From positions 248,001 through 312,000 of the forward strand of contig OY751492.1 in assembly GCA_963565915.1 (NCBI GenBank): 64,000 nt of DNA. The letters run 5' to 3'. The stretch comes from Entoloma clypeatum (Eukaryota > Basidiomycota > Agaricomycetes > Agaricales > Entolomataceae). The notes beneath the pieces are model-generated. The model searched no databases and was not told the origin of the DNA. It worked only from the letters and a program-made list of their open reading frames with translations. Every line of letters begins with the position of its first letter. The first letter of the stretch is position 1. Positions 1 through 9,750 of this stretch are shown one piece after another. The position numbers were made by a program, and so were the translations under genes.

Positions 1-2
1 TT

Positions 3-1613
3 CTACCCTGGTATGAAGTGGAACTCGAACCACAGGACAGTGACCAAATGCTCAAGGAGGGACTATTCTTGAAACGGTTGGAATCAGAAGATGTGGTACA
101 AATGGAGATGTTCACGAAGGAACAATTCTTTGAAGGGGGTGAAACATCTGATTCCATCAAAATTGGAAACGTCACGACCATCAAAAATCCGTGGATCGCA
201 CGCATCAAGGGTTCAAACCGCATGGAGACAGAAGTAGCCCAGGGTCTAAAAAAGAATCCTCATTGGTATCAGCAGGAGAATGGGATCACCCATGCAGGAG
301 AACGAGTCTATGTCCTGCCAGACCCACAATTACGACAAGAATTGATGTTCGAGTCACACGATGCACCAGTGGCCGGACATCCAGGACAGTACCGGACACA
401 TGAACTCCTCACTCGCACCTACTGGTGGCCTACCATACTGCATGATGTGAAGAAGTACGTGAAAGGTTGCGACACTTGTCAACGCAACAAGATTAACCGA
501 CAAAAGCGACATGCTCCGCTACACCCCCATGCAGCACCAAGTCACCCATGGGAAGACATAGGAATCGATGTCGTGGGACCAATACCAGAATCTGATGGAA
601 AAAACGCAATTCTGGTTTTCACAGATAGACATTCGAAGATGCTTCACCTCATTCCGACAACCGTGGAACTATCAGCTGAAGGATTAGCCAAGATCTATCG
701 GGATCAGATATGGAAGCTTCATGGGATCCCCAAGAAGATCATCAGCGATAGGGGACCGCAGTTTGCCGCGAAGTTCATGGAGATACTCTGCCGCATGTTA
801 GGGATCAAGAGGAACCTGTCCACCGCATACCACCCACAGACTGATGGACAGGCCAAGCGATCGCATCAGGAAACAGAAGCATTCTTACGAAACTTTGTCA
901 ACCATCTACAGGATGATTGGGCTGAATGGATCGCAATTGCAGAGTTCCAGTACAATGACAAAGAACATCAGGCGACGAAGCACACCCCATTCTACCTCAA
1001 CTACGGTTTACATCCGTGGAAGGGAGAACTCATGTTAGAAGATACCAATCCGGCTGCCAACAACTTCTTGAAAAAACTCAAACAGGCATGAGAAGAAGCC
1101 AATGCTGCGCTGAAACAAGCACAGGATCAGATGAAGAAGACAGTTGACACACGGCGAAGTCCGTCTCGGGACTACCGCATCGGAGACAAGGTGTGGCTGG
1201 AAGGGACTAACATCAGGACCGATCGCCCCTCAAAGAAACTTGATGCACTCCGACATGGACCATTCAAAGTCCTAGAGAAGAAAGGAGCTAGCGCGTACCT
1301 TCTTGATCTTCCAAAGACTTGGAAGATGATTCACCCTGTGTTCAACAAGACCCTGTTGTCACCATATGAAACTCCGAAGTACGCCATCCAGAAAAAGAAA
1401 CCAGCCCCTGATCCGATCATCGTCGAAGGACGAGAAGAGTACCATGTGTCTACAATCCTAGACTCTCGAAAGTTCCGCGGAAAGATCCAGTACCTCGTCC
1501 AGTGGGAAGGATATGGTCCAGAAGAGAACACATGGGAACCTCGAGCTAATGTTCAGAACACTCAAGAGTTGATCCGTGATTTCCATCGGCAGAACCCATC
1601 TCGTCCACAATAA
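3..1613 (+). pseudogene. Gypsy A pol, C-terminal half (RNase H end, integrase, chromodomain), broken
   Basis: The frame is open from the window edge, stops at a TGA at 1089-1091, then continues in the same frame to the true end at 1613. It shows the integrase HHCC zinc region (about 355-490), the first two acidic catalytic positions (GIDVVG and SDRGPQF contexts), and a C-terminal chromodomain near 1437-1600 with the YLVQWEGYGPEENTWEP core. The third catalytic position, in the HPQTDGQA context, is Lys (AAG at 855-857), where gypsy C and D have Glu. The TGA replaces the CGA arginine codon present in C. Without readthrough the chromodomain is lost, and the integrase is expected to be inactive. 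Confidence 0.93.
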
Positions 1614-1746
1614 AAGACGAGTTCTCAAAACCCATGGCAGTATCAACCTCATCAGTCAACCACACACCGAGTTCCCCGCTCTAGTCTTCTCCCTGCCCAA
1701 TATAGCCACCCCATTCTTCTTTTACCTCTCAAACATCCTCACCGCC

Positions 1747-2118
1747 ATGTCAAACACCATCATCACCTCCACCTCCACCACCGACATCAACCCTGCCATC
1801 GCCGCCCTTATGAACGAAGCGCTCTCCATGAGAGACCAAATCCATGCCCTTGAAACTTCCCTCACCGATCTCCTTCATCGTCAGATCAATATCCGACTTC
1901 ATTCATTGTCCAATCTCCCCGTCGCCCCGACTCCCGAAGAAAAACAAATTCTTGGAAATTACACCAGCACCCTCGTCATCGAAAATCGACGCATTCGGCT
2001 GGCCATCAAAGGCCTTGAACTCGCCGTAGCCATCAATGAGGAGTTGATATATGATTGGAGTCTCAAGGAGAGTCCGAACTGGTCCGATCCCGGCAACAAC
2101 GAGGGATGGGGACAGTGA
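1747..2118 (+). CDS. Accessory ORF3 of gypsy A, 123 aa, unknown function
   Basis: A complete 123-codon ORF begins 133 bp after the pol stop and ends just before the 3' polypurine region. The protein has a Ser/Thr-rich start, an amphipathic, coiled-coil-like stretch (about residues 16-50, with MRDQIHALETSL), a PxxEEKxIL segment, a second helical region (about 78-103), and a Trp/Asn/Gly tail ending in EGWGQ. There is no signal peptide or membrane segment, so it is not env-like. Equivalent ORFs sit at the same place in elements B, C and D. I start it at ATG 1747 because that Met aligns with the other copies; the open frame upstream is not conserved. I do not recognise the family. Confidence 0.8.
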   Translation: MSNTIITSTSTTDINPAIAALMNEALSMRDQIHALETSLTDLLHRQINIRLHSLSNLPVAPTPEEKQILGNYTSTLVIENRRIRLAIKGLELAVAINEELIYDWSLKESPNWSDPGNNEGWGQ

Positions 2119-2123
2119 CTCTG

Positions 2124-2311
2124 TGTTATGCTTAACAAACTGTTCCAAGGTTCGGGCAGAGTATGCAGGAAGTGGAAAGGCGAAGAGCAAAGTGATTGCT
2201 AAATCTAAGGAATGTAGCTATGGTACATGGGGTTTATATAGTACTGGCTACGAGCGGTAGCGAGTGAGTCAGTAGCTGCGGAAGGCAGTGCGGATGAGTC
2301 AGTAACTGCGG
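2124..2311 (-). repeat. 3' LTR of gypsy B (partly in assembly gap)
   Basis: It matches 8120-8507 from its TG start until the N run begins. It contains the TATA element, the predicted transcript-start motif and two TGAGTCA sites (2265-2271 and 2295-2301). The remaining roughly 200 bp fall inside the gap. Confidence 0.92.
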
Positions 2312-2511
2312 NNNNNNNNNNNNNNNNNNNNNNNNNNNNNNNNNNNNNNNNNNNNNNNNNNNNNNNNNNNNNNNNNNNNNNNNNNNNNNNNNNNNNNNNN
2401 NNNNNNNNNNNNNNNNNNNNNNNNNNNNNNNNNNNNNNNNNNNNNNNNNNNNNNNNNNNNNNNNNNNNNNNNNNNNNNNNNNNNNNNNNNNNNNNNNNNN
2501 NNNNNNNNNNN
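2312..2511. other. Assembly gap (200 N)
   Basis: An unbroken run of exactly 200 N. Comparison with element D and with the intact LTR of B predicts about 430 missing bases here (rest of LTR, a spacer of about 34 bp and about 195 bp of ORF3), so the run is probably a placeholder length. Confidence 0.97.
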
Positions 2512-2688
2512 TGCGACGGGGAGGTCGGATAAAGAATGGAGGCGGATGTGCATCTGTCGATGCAGGATGTCGGCGAGCGAGGCTTCTAGTGCGTGGATCT
2601 GGTCTCTCATGGAGAGGGCTTCACCCATGAGGGCAGTGATGGCGGGGTTGGTTTCAGTGGATGTGGTGGTGACGGTGGTGGTGGACAT
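2512..2688 (-). CDS. Accessory ORF3 of gypsy B, N-terminal part, cut by gap
   Basis: 59 codons are visible from the ATG at 2688 to the gap. They include the conserved MRDQIHALEASLADILHRQM segment found in the ORF3 of A, C and D. The N-terminus is again Thr/Ser-rich. The C-terminal half is not visible because of the N run, so it cannot be judged intact or broken. Function unknown. Confidence 0.75.
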
Positions 2689-2810
2689 GGTGCGGAGGAT
2701 GTTGGAGAGATAGAGGAAGAATGGAGTAGCTATATTGAAGACGGAGCGGAGAACTCGGTGGGTTTTTGACTGATGAGGTCGATGCTGTTGCTGATTTCAA
2801 CGGTTGTCTT

Positions 2811-5800
2811 TTATCGTGGACGTGACGGGTTTTGCCGATGGAAATCACGGATCAAGTTTTCAGCGTTCTGGACATTAGTCCAAGGTTCCCACGTGTTCTC
2901 TTCTGGACCATATCCTTCCCACTGGACGAGGTACTGGATCTTTCCGCGGAACTTTCGAGAGTCTAGGATTGTAGACACATGGTACTCTTCTCGTCCTTCG
3001 ACGATGATCGGATCAGGGGCTGGTTTCTTTTTCTGGATGGCGTACTTCGGAGTTTCATATGGTGACAACAGGGTCTTGTTGAACACAGGGTGAATCATCT
3101 TCCAAGTCTTTGGAAGATCAAGAAGGTACGCGCTAGCTCCTTTCTTCTCTAGGACTTTGAATGGTCCATGTCGGAGTGCATCAAGTTTCTTTGAGGGGCG
3201 ATCGGTCCTGATGTTAGTCCCTTCCAGCCACACCTTGTCTCCGATGCGGTAGTCCCGAGACGGACTTCGCCGTGTGTCAACTGTCTTCTTCATCTGATCC
3301 TGTGCTTGTTTCAGCGCAGCATTGGCTTCTTCTCATGCCTGTTTGAGTTTTTTCAAGAAGTTGTTGGCAGCCGGATTGGTATCTTCTAACACGAGTTCTC
3401 CCTTCCACGGATGTAAACCGTAGTTGAGGTAGAATGGGGTGTGCTTCGTCGCCTGATGTTCTTTGTCATTGTACTGGAACTCTGCAATTGCGATCCATTC
3501 AGCCCAATCATCCTGTAGATGGTTGACAAAGTTTCGTAAGAATGCTTCTGTTTCCTGATGCGATCGCTTGGCCTGTCCATCAGTCTGTGGGTGGTATGCG
3601 GTGGACAGGTTCCTCTTGATCCCTAACATGCGGCAGAGTATCTCCATGAACTTCGCGGCAAACTGCGGTCCCCTATCGCTGATGATCTTCTTGGGGATCC
3701 CATGAAGCTTCCATATCTGATCCCGATAGATCTTGGCTAATCCTTCAGCCGATAGTTCCACGGTTGTTGGAATGAGGTGAAGCATCTTTGAATGTCTATC
3801 CGTGATGACCAGAATTGCGTTTTTTCCATCAGATTCTGGTATCGGTCCCACAACGTCTATCCCTATGTCTTCCCATGGGTGACTTGGTGCCGCATGGGGA
3901 TGCAACGGGGCATGTTGTTTTTGTCGGTTGATCTTGTTTCGTTGCCAGGTGTCGCAACCTTTTACGTACTTCTTCACATCATGCAGTATGGTAGGCCACC
4001 AGTAGGTGCGAGTGAGGAGTTCATGTGTCCGGTACTGTCCTGGATGTCCGGCCACTGGTGCATCGTGTGACTCGAACATCAATTCTTGTCGTAATTGTGG
4101 ATCTGGCGGGACATAGACTCGTTCGCCTGCATATGTGATGCCGTTTTCCTGTTGATACCAATGAGGATTCTTCTTTAGACCCTGGGCTACTTCTGTCTCC
4201 ATGCGGTTTGAACCCTTGATGCGTGCAATCCACGGATTTTCAATGGTCGTGACGTTTCCAATTTTGATGGGATCAGATGTTTCACCCCCTTCAAAGAACT
4301 GTTCCTCTGTGAACATCTCCATTTGTACCACATCTTCTGATTCCAACTGTTTCAAGAATAGTCCCTCCTTGAGCATTTGGTCACTGTCCTGTGGTTCGAG
4401 TTCCGCTTCATACCAGGGTAAGCGTGACAGGATGTCCGCTTTCGCATTGGTCTTGCCGGGCACATGCCGTAATTCGAAGTCATAGTCTTGTAACTTCATT
4501 TTCCAGCGTCGCTGTCGTTGATTCAGGTCCTGAGGACGACGGAAATATTCCAGGTTCTTGTGATCGGTCAAGATTTCAAAACGTTCCCTGGCTTCGAGCA
4601 GATAGTGTCTCCAATCTTTCAATGCTTCCACGACTGCCAGAAGTTCCTTGTCATATATCTCGTAATTCTGTTCGGCCGCGGACATGGTCCGCGACAAGAA
4701 CGCGATGGGGTGCCATTTGTCGTCTTGCTTCTGAGAGAGTACTGCTCCAATTGCATAGCCCGATGCATCGGTTTCAACCCTGAACTGTCCCTCTGGTTTC
4801 GGTAATGCCAAGACCGGTGCCGATGTAATTGCCCATATGAGACCTTCAAAAGCTTGCTGCTCTGTTGGTCCCCAAGTAAATGCCGTACCGCCTGTGAGCG
4901 CGGTGAGAGGTTTTGCGATGTTTGAGTACCCTTCAATAAAACATCGATAGAAGTTAGCAAATCCAAGGAACTTCTGAACTTCCTTTTTTGATGTGGGTGC
5001 TCGCCAGTTTCGAATTGTATCCACCTTCTCAGTTTCCATCTCAACACGTCCTTCACCAACCACATATCCCAATATAGGACATTTCGTTACTTCCCATAAA
5101 CACTTCTTCTCCTTTAGGAACAAATCATTGTCCGATAGGATCTGCAGGATTTCTTCAGTGTTTCGCGCGAGTTCTTCCTTGGTTTTACCAATAACCACGA
5201 TGTCATCCATGTATATCACGCATATACGTCGGCGGATCTGGTCCCGGAATAGACTAGCGATCATTCGAGAGAACGTTCCCGGGGAGTTGCAAAGACCGAA
5301 AAACATGACCAATGGTTCGAACAATCCTTGACTGGTGAGGAAGGCAGCTTTCCATTCATCGCCCTTCTTAATCCGGACGTTGTTATAGCCCCACATGATG
5401 TCCATTTTATTGAAGTAGACCGCATCTTTCAGTACGTCCAAGAGATCGGATATTCGTGGGAGTGGGAACTTGTCTTTGACCGTGAATTTATTGACCATGC
5501 GGTAATCTTGTACCAATCGTTTGCAGCCATCCTTCTTGTTGATGAAGAAGCAAGGGGAGGCATAAGGGGATTTGGACGGGCAGAGCTTTCCTGTTGCTAG
5601 ACCCTCATCAATGAATGCGTCCAATTCCTCTTGTTCCTTTTGCGTCATAGGATATGTATTTCCCCCTAGTTCCTTTGGTGCGTCTGGTGTAAGTTCAATA
5701 CCATGGTCCCATTCCCTTTCCTTTGGGATCTTATCAAAGTTCTCTTTTTCGAAGAGATGAGCAAATTGTTCAACATATGAGGGTCGTTTGGTTGTGGGAG

Positions 5801-6460
5801 GTGGTGTGGGAGTGACAGCTTCCAAAATAGGGTCTCCAGGCTTCCATTTCTGATCCGACTTTTTGGGTGCATCTTTGTCGCGCACCTCAACCATGCGAAC
5901 CCGGTGTTTGCAACCATTAAGGTTAATCCTAAAATCTGAGTGTTTGGTTCGACATGTTGTTGGGCACCGGTTAAATGTTACCGCGCCGGTTGTCCAATTG
6001 ATTGTGGGGTTGTGGTGTACCAACCAGTCATGTCCCAAGAGCATGTCTGTCCTCCCAATGTCCAGTACCATTGCTTCCATGGTTTCCTGATGTGCTCCCA
6101 AATCCAGTTTGACTTCGGCAAGTTGGCTCGCTTTCTGTTGTCGATTTGGTGATCCATCCGCATTTAGAATTGCTATGGGTGGTATTCCTCGCGTGGGGAG
6201 GTTCTGTTTGTGTACTATTCTGGGATGGATGCATGTGCGTTCACATCCGCTGTCAACCTCAGGTCGGATAACCTTTGGTCCTCGTCGTGTCCTGAGCTGA
6301 GCTAACAGCCTGATTTCTTGTCTTTTCAGAGGTTTATCTCCCTTCACAATCTTAGTCGACGCAGCGGCTCACTTGGCAGGGATGACATAGGTTCTATTGT
6401 CTGCAGTCATACAAGGCAAGCAAGTCCGTTTAATAGATAAGGGTCGTGACTTAGCGTCGT
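2811..6460 (-). pseudogene. Gypsy B pol (protease, RT, RNase H, integrase, chromodomain), two nonsense codons
   Basis: The frame runs from the gag-pol overlap to 2811 and is broken by TGA at 6369-6371 and at 3333-3335; the latter is the same site as in A and D. In order it has an aspartic protease (VDSGCERT), RT with YMDD, RNase H with an LTDHKNLEYF context, HHCC, an integrase core and a chromodomain. The HHCC region reads CDTWQRN, so one zinc Cys is Trp, and the third integrase catalytic residue is Lys (codon at 3567-3569). Both nonsense codons correspond to CGA in element C. The enzyme set is therefore predicted to be inactive. Confidence 0.93.
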
Positions 6461-7663
6461 TTAATCGGACCCTTCGGGAAAATCCTTCTCGTCAGCTTCT
6501 AAGATTGTGGTTTCATCATTCTCGGCATCTTCCTCGGACACCTTCCTAACCCTTCCGGAGTTCTTCTTCGGCTTGCGGCAGTTGCGCGCAATATGGCCTT
6601 CTTGGTCACAGTTGAAACACTTGCGACCATCTTTCTTCTTTGGAGCGCTACAGTCTTTAGCCAGATGACCGAAGCGTTGACAGTTGTAGCAACGGGCTAC
6701 TCCTGCTTTGTCGATTTCCATGGCTTTGCCCTGACCACCATAAGTGGTACCCAATCCGGTGCGCATGTCGCCGCCACCTCGGATGACCAGTGCGTGTCCT
6801 TCCATCTGTCGTCCCTTGTTTTGGATCTCCTTTGCGTAATCGGTGTACGTCTTGCCATCGCTGGCCACTTGTTCAGAGATTCTGCGGTTGACGTTTTTCT
6901 CTAGGATGTATTTCCCGGTTTCTTCGCCAAGGTTTGACAGTTTCAAGAGTTCTTCAAATTCATCCAAGAATTCATCAACAGTGTGTTTCTCTTGTTTCAG
7001 GACTTCGAGTCTCGCTTTGGCAGCGACCGACTTGTTGGTGATGGAGAATCGTGTGGCGATATCATCGGAAAAACCTAGCCAGGTGATGTTCTCGTTGTCA
7101 ACAGCAAGAGCGTCTAACTTGTTACTGGCCCAGTGTCTGCCGGACCCTTCCATCATGCGGGATAACACCGCAAGAATCTTCTGATCATCTGTGAGGCTCT
7201 TTTGGAACCTGATGTATAGTTTGGTGGCTTTCCACCACTCGTCAAAGGTGTATCTGTCCTTGAACATCCCAGGATCCTTGATGATCTTGGATGTATCCAT
7301 TGTTTGTACAGCCGGAGCTTCTGCCATGTTTAGAGTCTGCGGAGGAGAAGAGGAGTCGGGTTGTTGGGATGAAGATGGGGTTTGGGATACAGGTAAGGAT
7401 TGAAAATGAGTCCCTGTTCTAGGCGTCTGTTCGATATCTGACTGCGCGGAGTCAAAAGTAAATTCATCAGGGGACTCGTCGGCGGAATTGGTGGCAAAAT
7501 GTTCAGAGTATTTCCTCTGTAAATCTCTAAGGAATCTCTGTTCCTGCGCGTCTGTTGGTCGCGAGAAGGGGTCAAGTCTCTCGTTTCGTGCCCAGCAGTT
7601 GTACTTGGTCTGTTGTTCTTCGGTGGTGAAGTGGGCGTAGATCTGCTGCTTCGAGTAAGACAT
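6461..7663 (-). CDS. Gypsy B Gag, 400 aa, intact
   Basis: A 400-codon ORF starting MSYSKQQIY. The N-terminal part is polar and Pro/Ser-rich. The retrotransposon gag core follows (about residues 128-240, with DEWWKATKLYIRFQ and FLDEFEELLKLSNL), then two CCHC zinc knuckles, CYNCQRFGHLAKDC and CFNCDQEGHIARNC. The C-terminus is acidic. Gag forms the particle and binds element RNA through the knuckles. The end of the ORF overlaps the pol frame by about 30 nt in the -1 register, so Pol is probably made by frameshifting. An intact gag in an element with a dead pol could still provide or poison particles. Confidence 0.92.
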   Translation of the reverse strand: MSYSKQQIYAHFTTEEQQTKYNCWARNERLDPFSRPTDAQEQRFLRDLQRKYSEHFATNSADESPDEFTFDSAQSDIEQTPRTGTHFQSLPVSQTPSSSQQPDSSSPPQTLNMAEAPAVQTMDTSKIIKDPGMFKDRYTFDEWWKATKLYIRFQKSLTDDQKILAVLSRMMEGSGRHWASNKLDALAVDNENITWLGFSDDIATRFSITNKSVAAKARLEVLKQEKHTVDEFLDEFEELLKLSNLGEETGKYILEKNVNRRISEQVASDGKTYTDYAKEIQNKGRQMEGHALVIRGGGDMRTGLGTTYGGQGKAMEIDKAGVARCYNCQRFGHLAKDCSAPKKKDGRKCFNCDQEGHIARNCRKPKKNSGRVRKVSEEDAENDETTILEADEKDFPEGSD

Positions 7664-8106
7664 GATGATGTGGCTCTGGGACGTCTCGATGTGAGCATCC
7701 TAATCAATCTTCTGATAACGGTTGTCTGGACACCGATAAACTCTCTGATCTCTGTGATCCGACCTGTCTGAGGTCCTTCTTGAACGCGAAAGCTTTCGAG
7801 TTCGTTCTGTCGGGCGTTGTAACATGCGATCTGGTGTTGCTGAGCAAGATGGATGCTCTCTGCTATCTCGTCGTGGGGGCGATGCTCGTTGTTGTCTAGT
7901 TCTTCGTCAAGTACCTGCTGTAGGATGCGACGGATCTCCGATTCGATGTACTGCTGGATGAGTGTAAAAATCGATACTGTCTCGAGGACTTAACTCCTCC
8001 TGTCGGGCTTCTGGCATGCTGAATGGGTTACTGGTGAAGTCTTCAAAGAAGCACGACATCTTGACTCGTCTGGTAGTTGCTCTCTTCGCTCTGGGCGAAC
8101 CTAACG

Positions 8107-8117
8107 AGATTTAGCAA
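8107..8117 (-). promoter_or_regulatory. Predicted self-priming primer-binding site of gypsy B
   Basis: On the element strand this reads TTGCTAAATCT and lies 2 nt inside the LTR edge (LTR 8120-8507). It is exactly complementary to AGATTTAGCAA in the LTR (8192-8202), the predicted 5' end of the transcript, 34 nt downstream of the start of a TATATAAA box. A second match (8082-8089 with 8176-8183, 8 nt) could extend the fold. No convincing tRNA 3'-end complement is seen. Self-priming of this kind is known for Tf1 of fission yeast. Confidence 0.65.
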
Positions 8118-8119
8118 CT

Positions 8120-8507
8120 TGTTATGCTTAACAAACCGTTCCAAGGTTCGGGCAGAGTATGCAGGAAGTGGAAAGGCGAAGAGCAAAGTGATTGCTAAAT
8201 CTAAGGAATGTAGCTATGGTACATGGGGTTTATATAGTACTGGCTACGAGCGGTAGCGAGTGAGTCAGTCACTGCGGAAGGCAGTGCGGATGAGTCAGTA
8301 ACTGCGGAAAGGCAGTGCGAAGTGAGTCAGACGACTGCGGACTGAGTAATCCCTACTGCGGAGTGCGAGTCAGCGCGGGAGCGAAGTATACTAAAGGAGA
8401 ATGGTAGAGTAAAGGTAAATGAATAAGCGGTCCGATGAGTCCCAGAAATAACGAAGGTACAATGCAAGGGAAAAGTGCGTAACATACAAACCGGTAAGTC
8501 CGTAACA
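8120..8507 (-). repeat. 5' LTR of gypsy B with bZIP-like sites and TATA box
   Basis: A 388-bp LTR. In element sense, U3 contains imperfect direct repeats of about 30 bp, each carrying TGAGTCA or its complement TGACTCA (8261-8267, 8291-8297, 8323-8329), upstream of TATATAAA (complement of about 8230-8237). TGA(C/G)TCA is the consensus of Gcn4/AP-1-type bZIP factors. The probable transcript start is the A of AGATTTAGCAA (8202). Confidence 0.9.
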
Positions 8508-8512
8508 CTCTG

Positions 8513-8943
8513 TGAGGACACAGAGCTTGGAGAGGGGAACATGTTACGGACTCTACAGTATGAGGACCACGTCATATCTTTTACTTATTGGCCCAACTCG
8601 GCGCCCTCTTACGAACTCACTATGTCTAATATCTACTTTCGCAACCTTCGATTCCCAGTCTGACTCATTACATTACTTTGTCATCCCCTTTAGTATACTT
8701 CGCTCCCACGCTAACTCGCTTTCCGCAGTCAGCTTACTCACTATACATAGCCTTCCGCAGTCGCCTTACTCATGCGCACTACCTTCCGCAGTACTAACTC
8801 ATCTGCTACCGCCTATAGTCAGTACCTATATAAACCTCCTATACTATAGTAGATTCCTTAGATTTAGCAATCACTTTGCTCTTCGCCTTTCCACTTTCCT
8901 GCATACTCTGCCCGAACCTTGGAACGGTTTGTTAAGCATAACA
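8513..8943 (+). repeat. Gypsy A polypurine tract and 3' LTR
   Basis: After the duplicated CTCTG, A continues with its 3' untranslated end, including the purine-rich GGAGAGGGGAACA (8529-8541), and a 402-bp LTR at 8542-8943 that starts TGTTACGG and ends CATAACA. TATATAAA is at 8827-8834 and the transcript-start motif AGATTTAGCAA at 8860-8870. U3 is more diverged than in B, with one perfect TGACTCA. The sequence beyond 8943 is hAT coding sequence, so A inserted in an older hAT element. Confidence 0.9.
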
Positions 8944-9535
8944 GCAGCAGTCAGTGGTCCGTATAAGAAAAAACCTTCGGAATTGTCTCGTGGTATACTC
9001 TCTTCTCTGAACACCTATACATCTACTGACTGGTTTGAAAGCCCATTCTGCCACCGACGACTGGATGGATCAGATTATACGCAAAAAACAGGGGCGCCGC
9101 CAGCCGACCACCACCAGCAGTGATGATAATCCTTTTGAAGAACTGGAGCGCTTTTTCAGAGATCCAGTTGTCTCACGAGCACAGTGCCCCGAGGTAATTC
9201 CATGGTGGGGGGTATGTTGTGCTTTGTTCCTTTTTAGGCTGCTGATTGACAAGTCCATTCTATTAGCTGGAAGCGCAAGAGAAGGAGTATCCAATCATGC
9301 GTCTTCTTGCTCGTGACTATGCGCCAATCCCTGGGTCGACCCGCCTTGCCGAGAGGTCATTTTCGATGTCGGCACAAACTGATGATGCTCGGCATCGTCA
9401 GATGGGGGCTGAAAGGTTCAGTGGGTTACAGAAAGTTCGGGCAGGATATCATGATGGTCACCTGCAGGCTGTCAATGAGGCTTGGATGGAGATTAATCCA
9501 GATTTCGAGTTTGATACAGACAATGATGGGGTTTG
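8944..9535 (+). pseudogene. hAT-family transposase, C-terminal fragment
   Basis: In this span a Thr/Ser-rich acidic linker (DDNPFEELERFFRD) is followed by PWWG and, after a 55-bp GT-AG intron (9212-9266), by the hAT C-terminal dimerisation region: YPIMRLLARDYAPIPGSTRLAERSFSMSA. It ends at a stop at 9533-9535. The catalytic core and N-terminal BED finger are absent; upstream the frame is lost at the gypsy A junction. This is the 3' remnant of a hAT element split by gypsy A, and it cannot act alone. Confidence 0.8.
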
Positions 9536-9599
9536 ACATAGCATGCACACGAAGAGGTACCATTTCGCATTCTAAATACCTCAAAATACACTTTCTTGC

Positions 9600-9750
9600 A
9601 TCTGAACCTGGTGCACCCTCAACTGAACCTGCACCGCACCTCCCGAACCTGAACCTCTGGGTGCAGGTGTGGGTTCGAGAACCACCTGCACCGCACTTCT
9701 GGGTGCAGGTGCAGGTTCAGGTCAAAAATGGCCGAACCTGAACCAAACCG
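9600..9750. repeat. GAACCTG / GGTGCAGGT subterminal repeats of the hAT remnant
   Basis: Dense short repeats of GAACCTG and its complement CAGGTTC, and of GGTGCAGG and its complement, occur just after the hAT transposase stop. Such arrays near hAT ends are typical transposase-binding regions. No clean terminal inverted repeat could be fixed, because the left end is not in the window. Confidence 0.5.

Larger units (their letters stand above)
1..2123 (+). mobile_element. Ty3/gypsy chromovirus copy A, 3' part (left of nested element B)
   Basis: This is the 3' end of a plus-strand gypsy element whose 5' part lies outside the window. It holds integrase and chromodomain coding sequence, then the accessory ORF3. 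Element A is interrupted at 2123 by the minus-strand relative B and resumes at 8513 with a purine-rich tract and its 3' LTR (8542-8943). The five bases CTCTG occur at 2119-2123 and again at 8508-8512, which marks the target duplication made when B inserted. A therefore predates B. Confidence 0.93.
2124..8507 (-). mobile_element. Ty3/gypsy chromovirus copy B, full length, nested in A
   Basis: A minus-strand element with two LTRs (2124 to within the N run; 8120-8507), gag, pol and ORF3, flanked by the perfect duplication CTCTG (2119-2123 and 8508-8512). LTRs start TGTTA and end TAACA. It inserted a few bases beyond the ORF3 stop of element A, in inverted orientation. Pol carries two CGA-to-TGA nonsense changes and an integrase Glu-to-Lys change, while gag is intact, so B is non-autonomous. 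Part of one LTR and of ORF3 is hidden in an assembly gap. Confidence 0.95.

Noticed and set aside
1089..1091. TGA as selenocysteine or programmed readthrough codon
   Set aside because: Element C has CGA there and other CGA-to-TGA changes occur in the same elements, so decay is the simpler explanation; fungi generally lack selenocysteine insertion.
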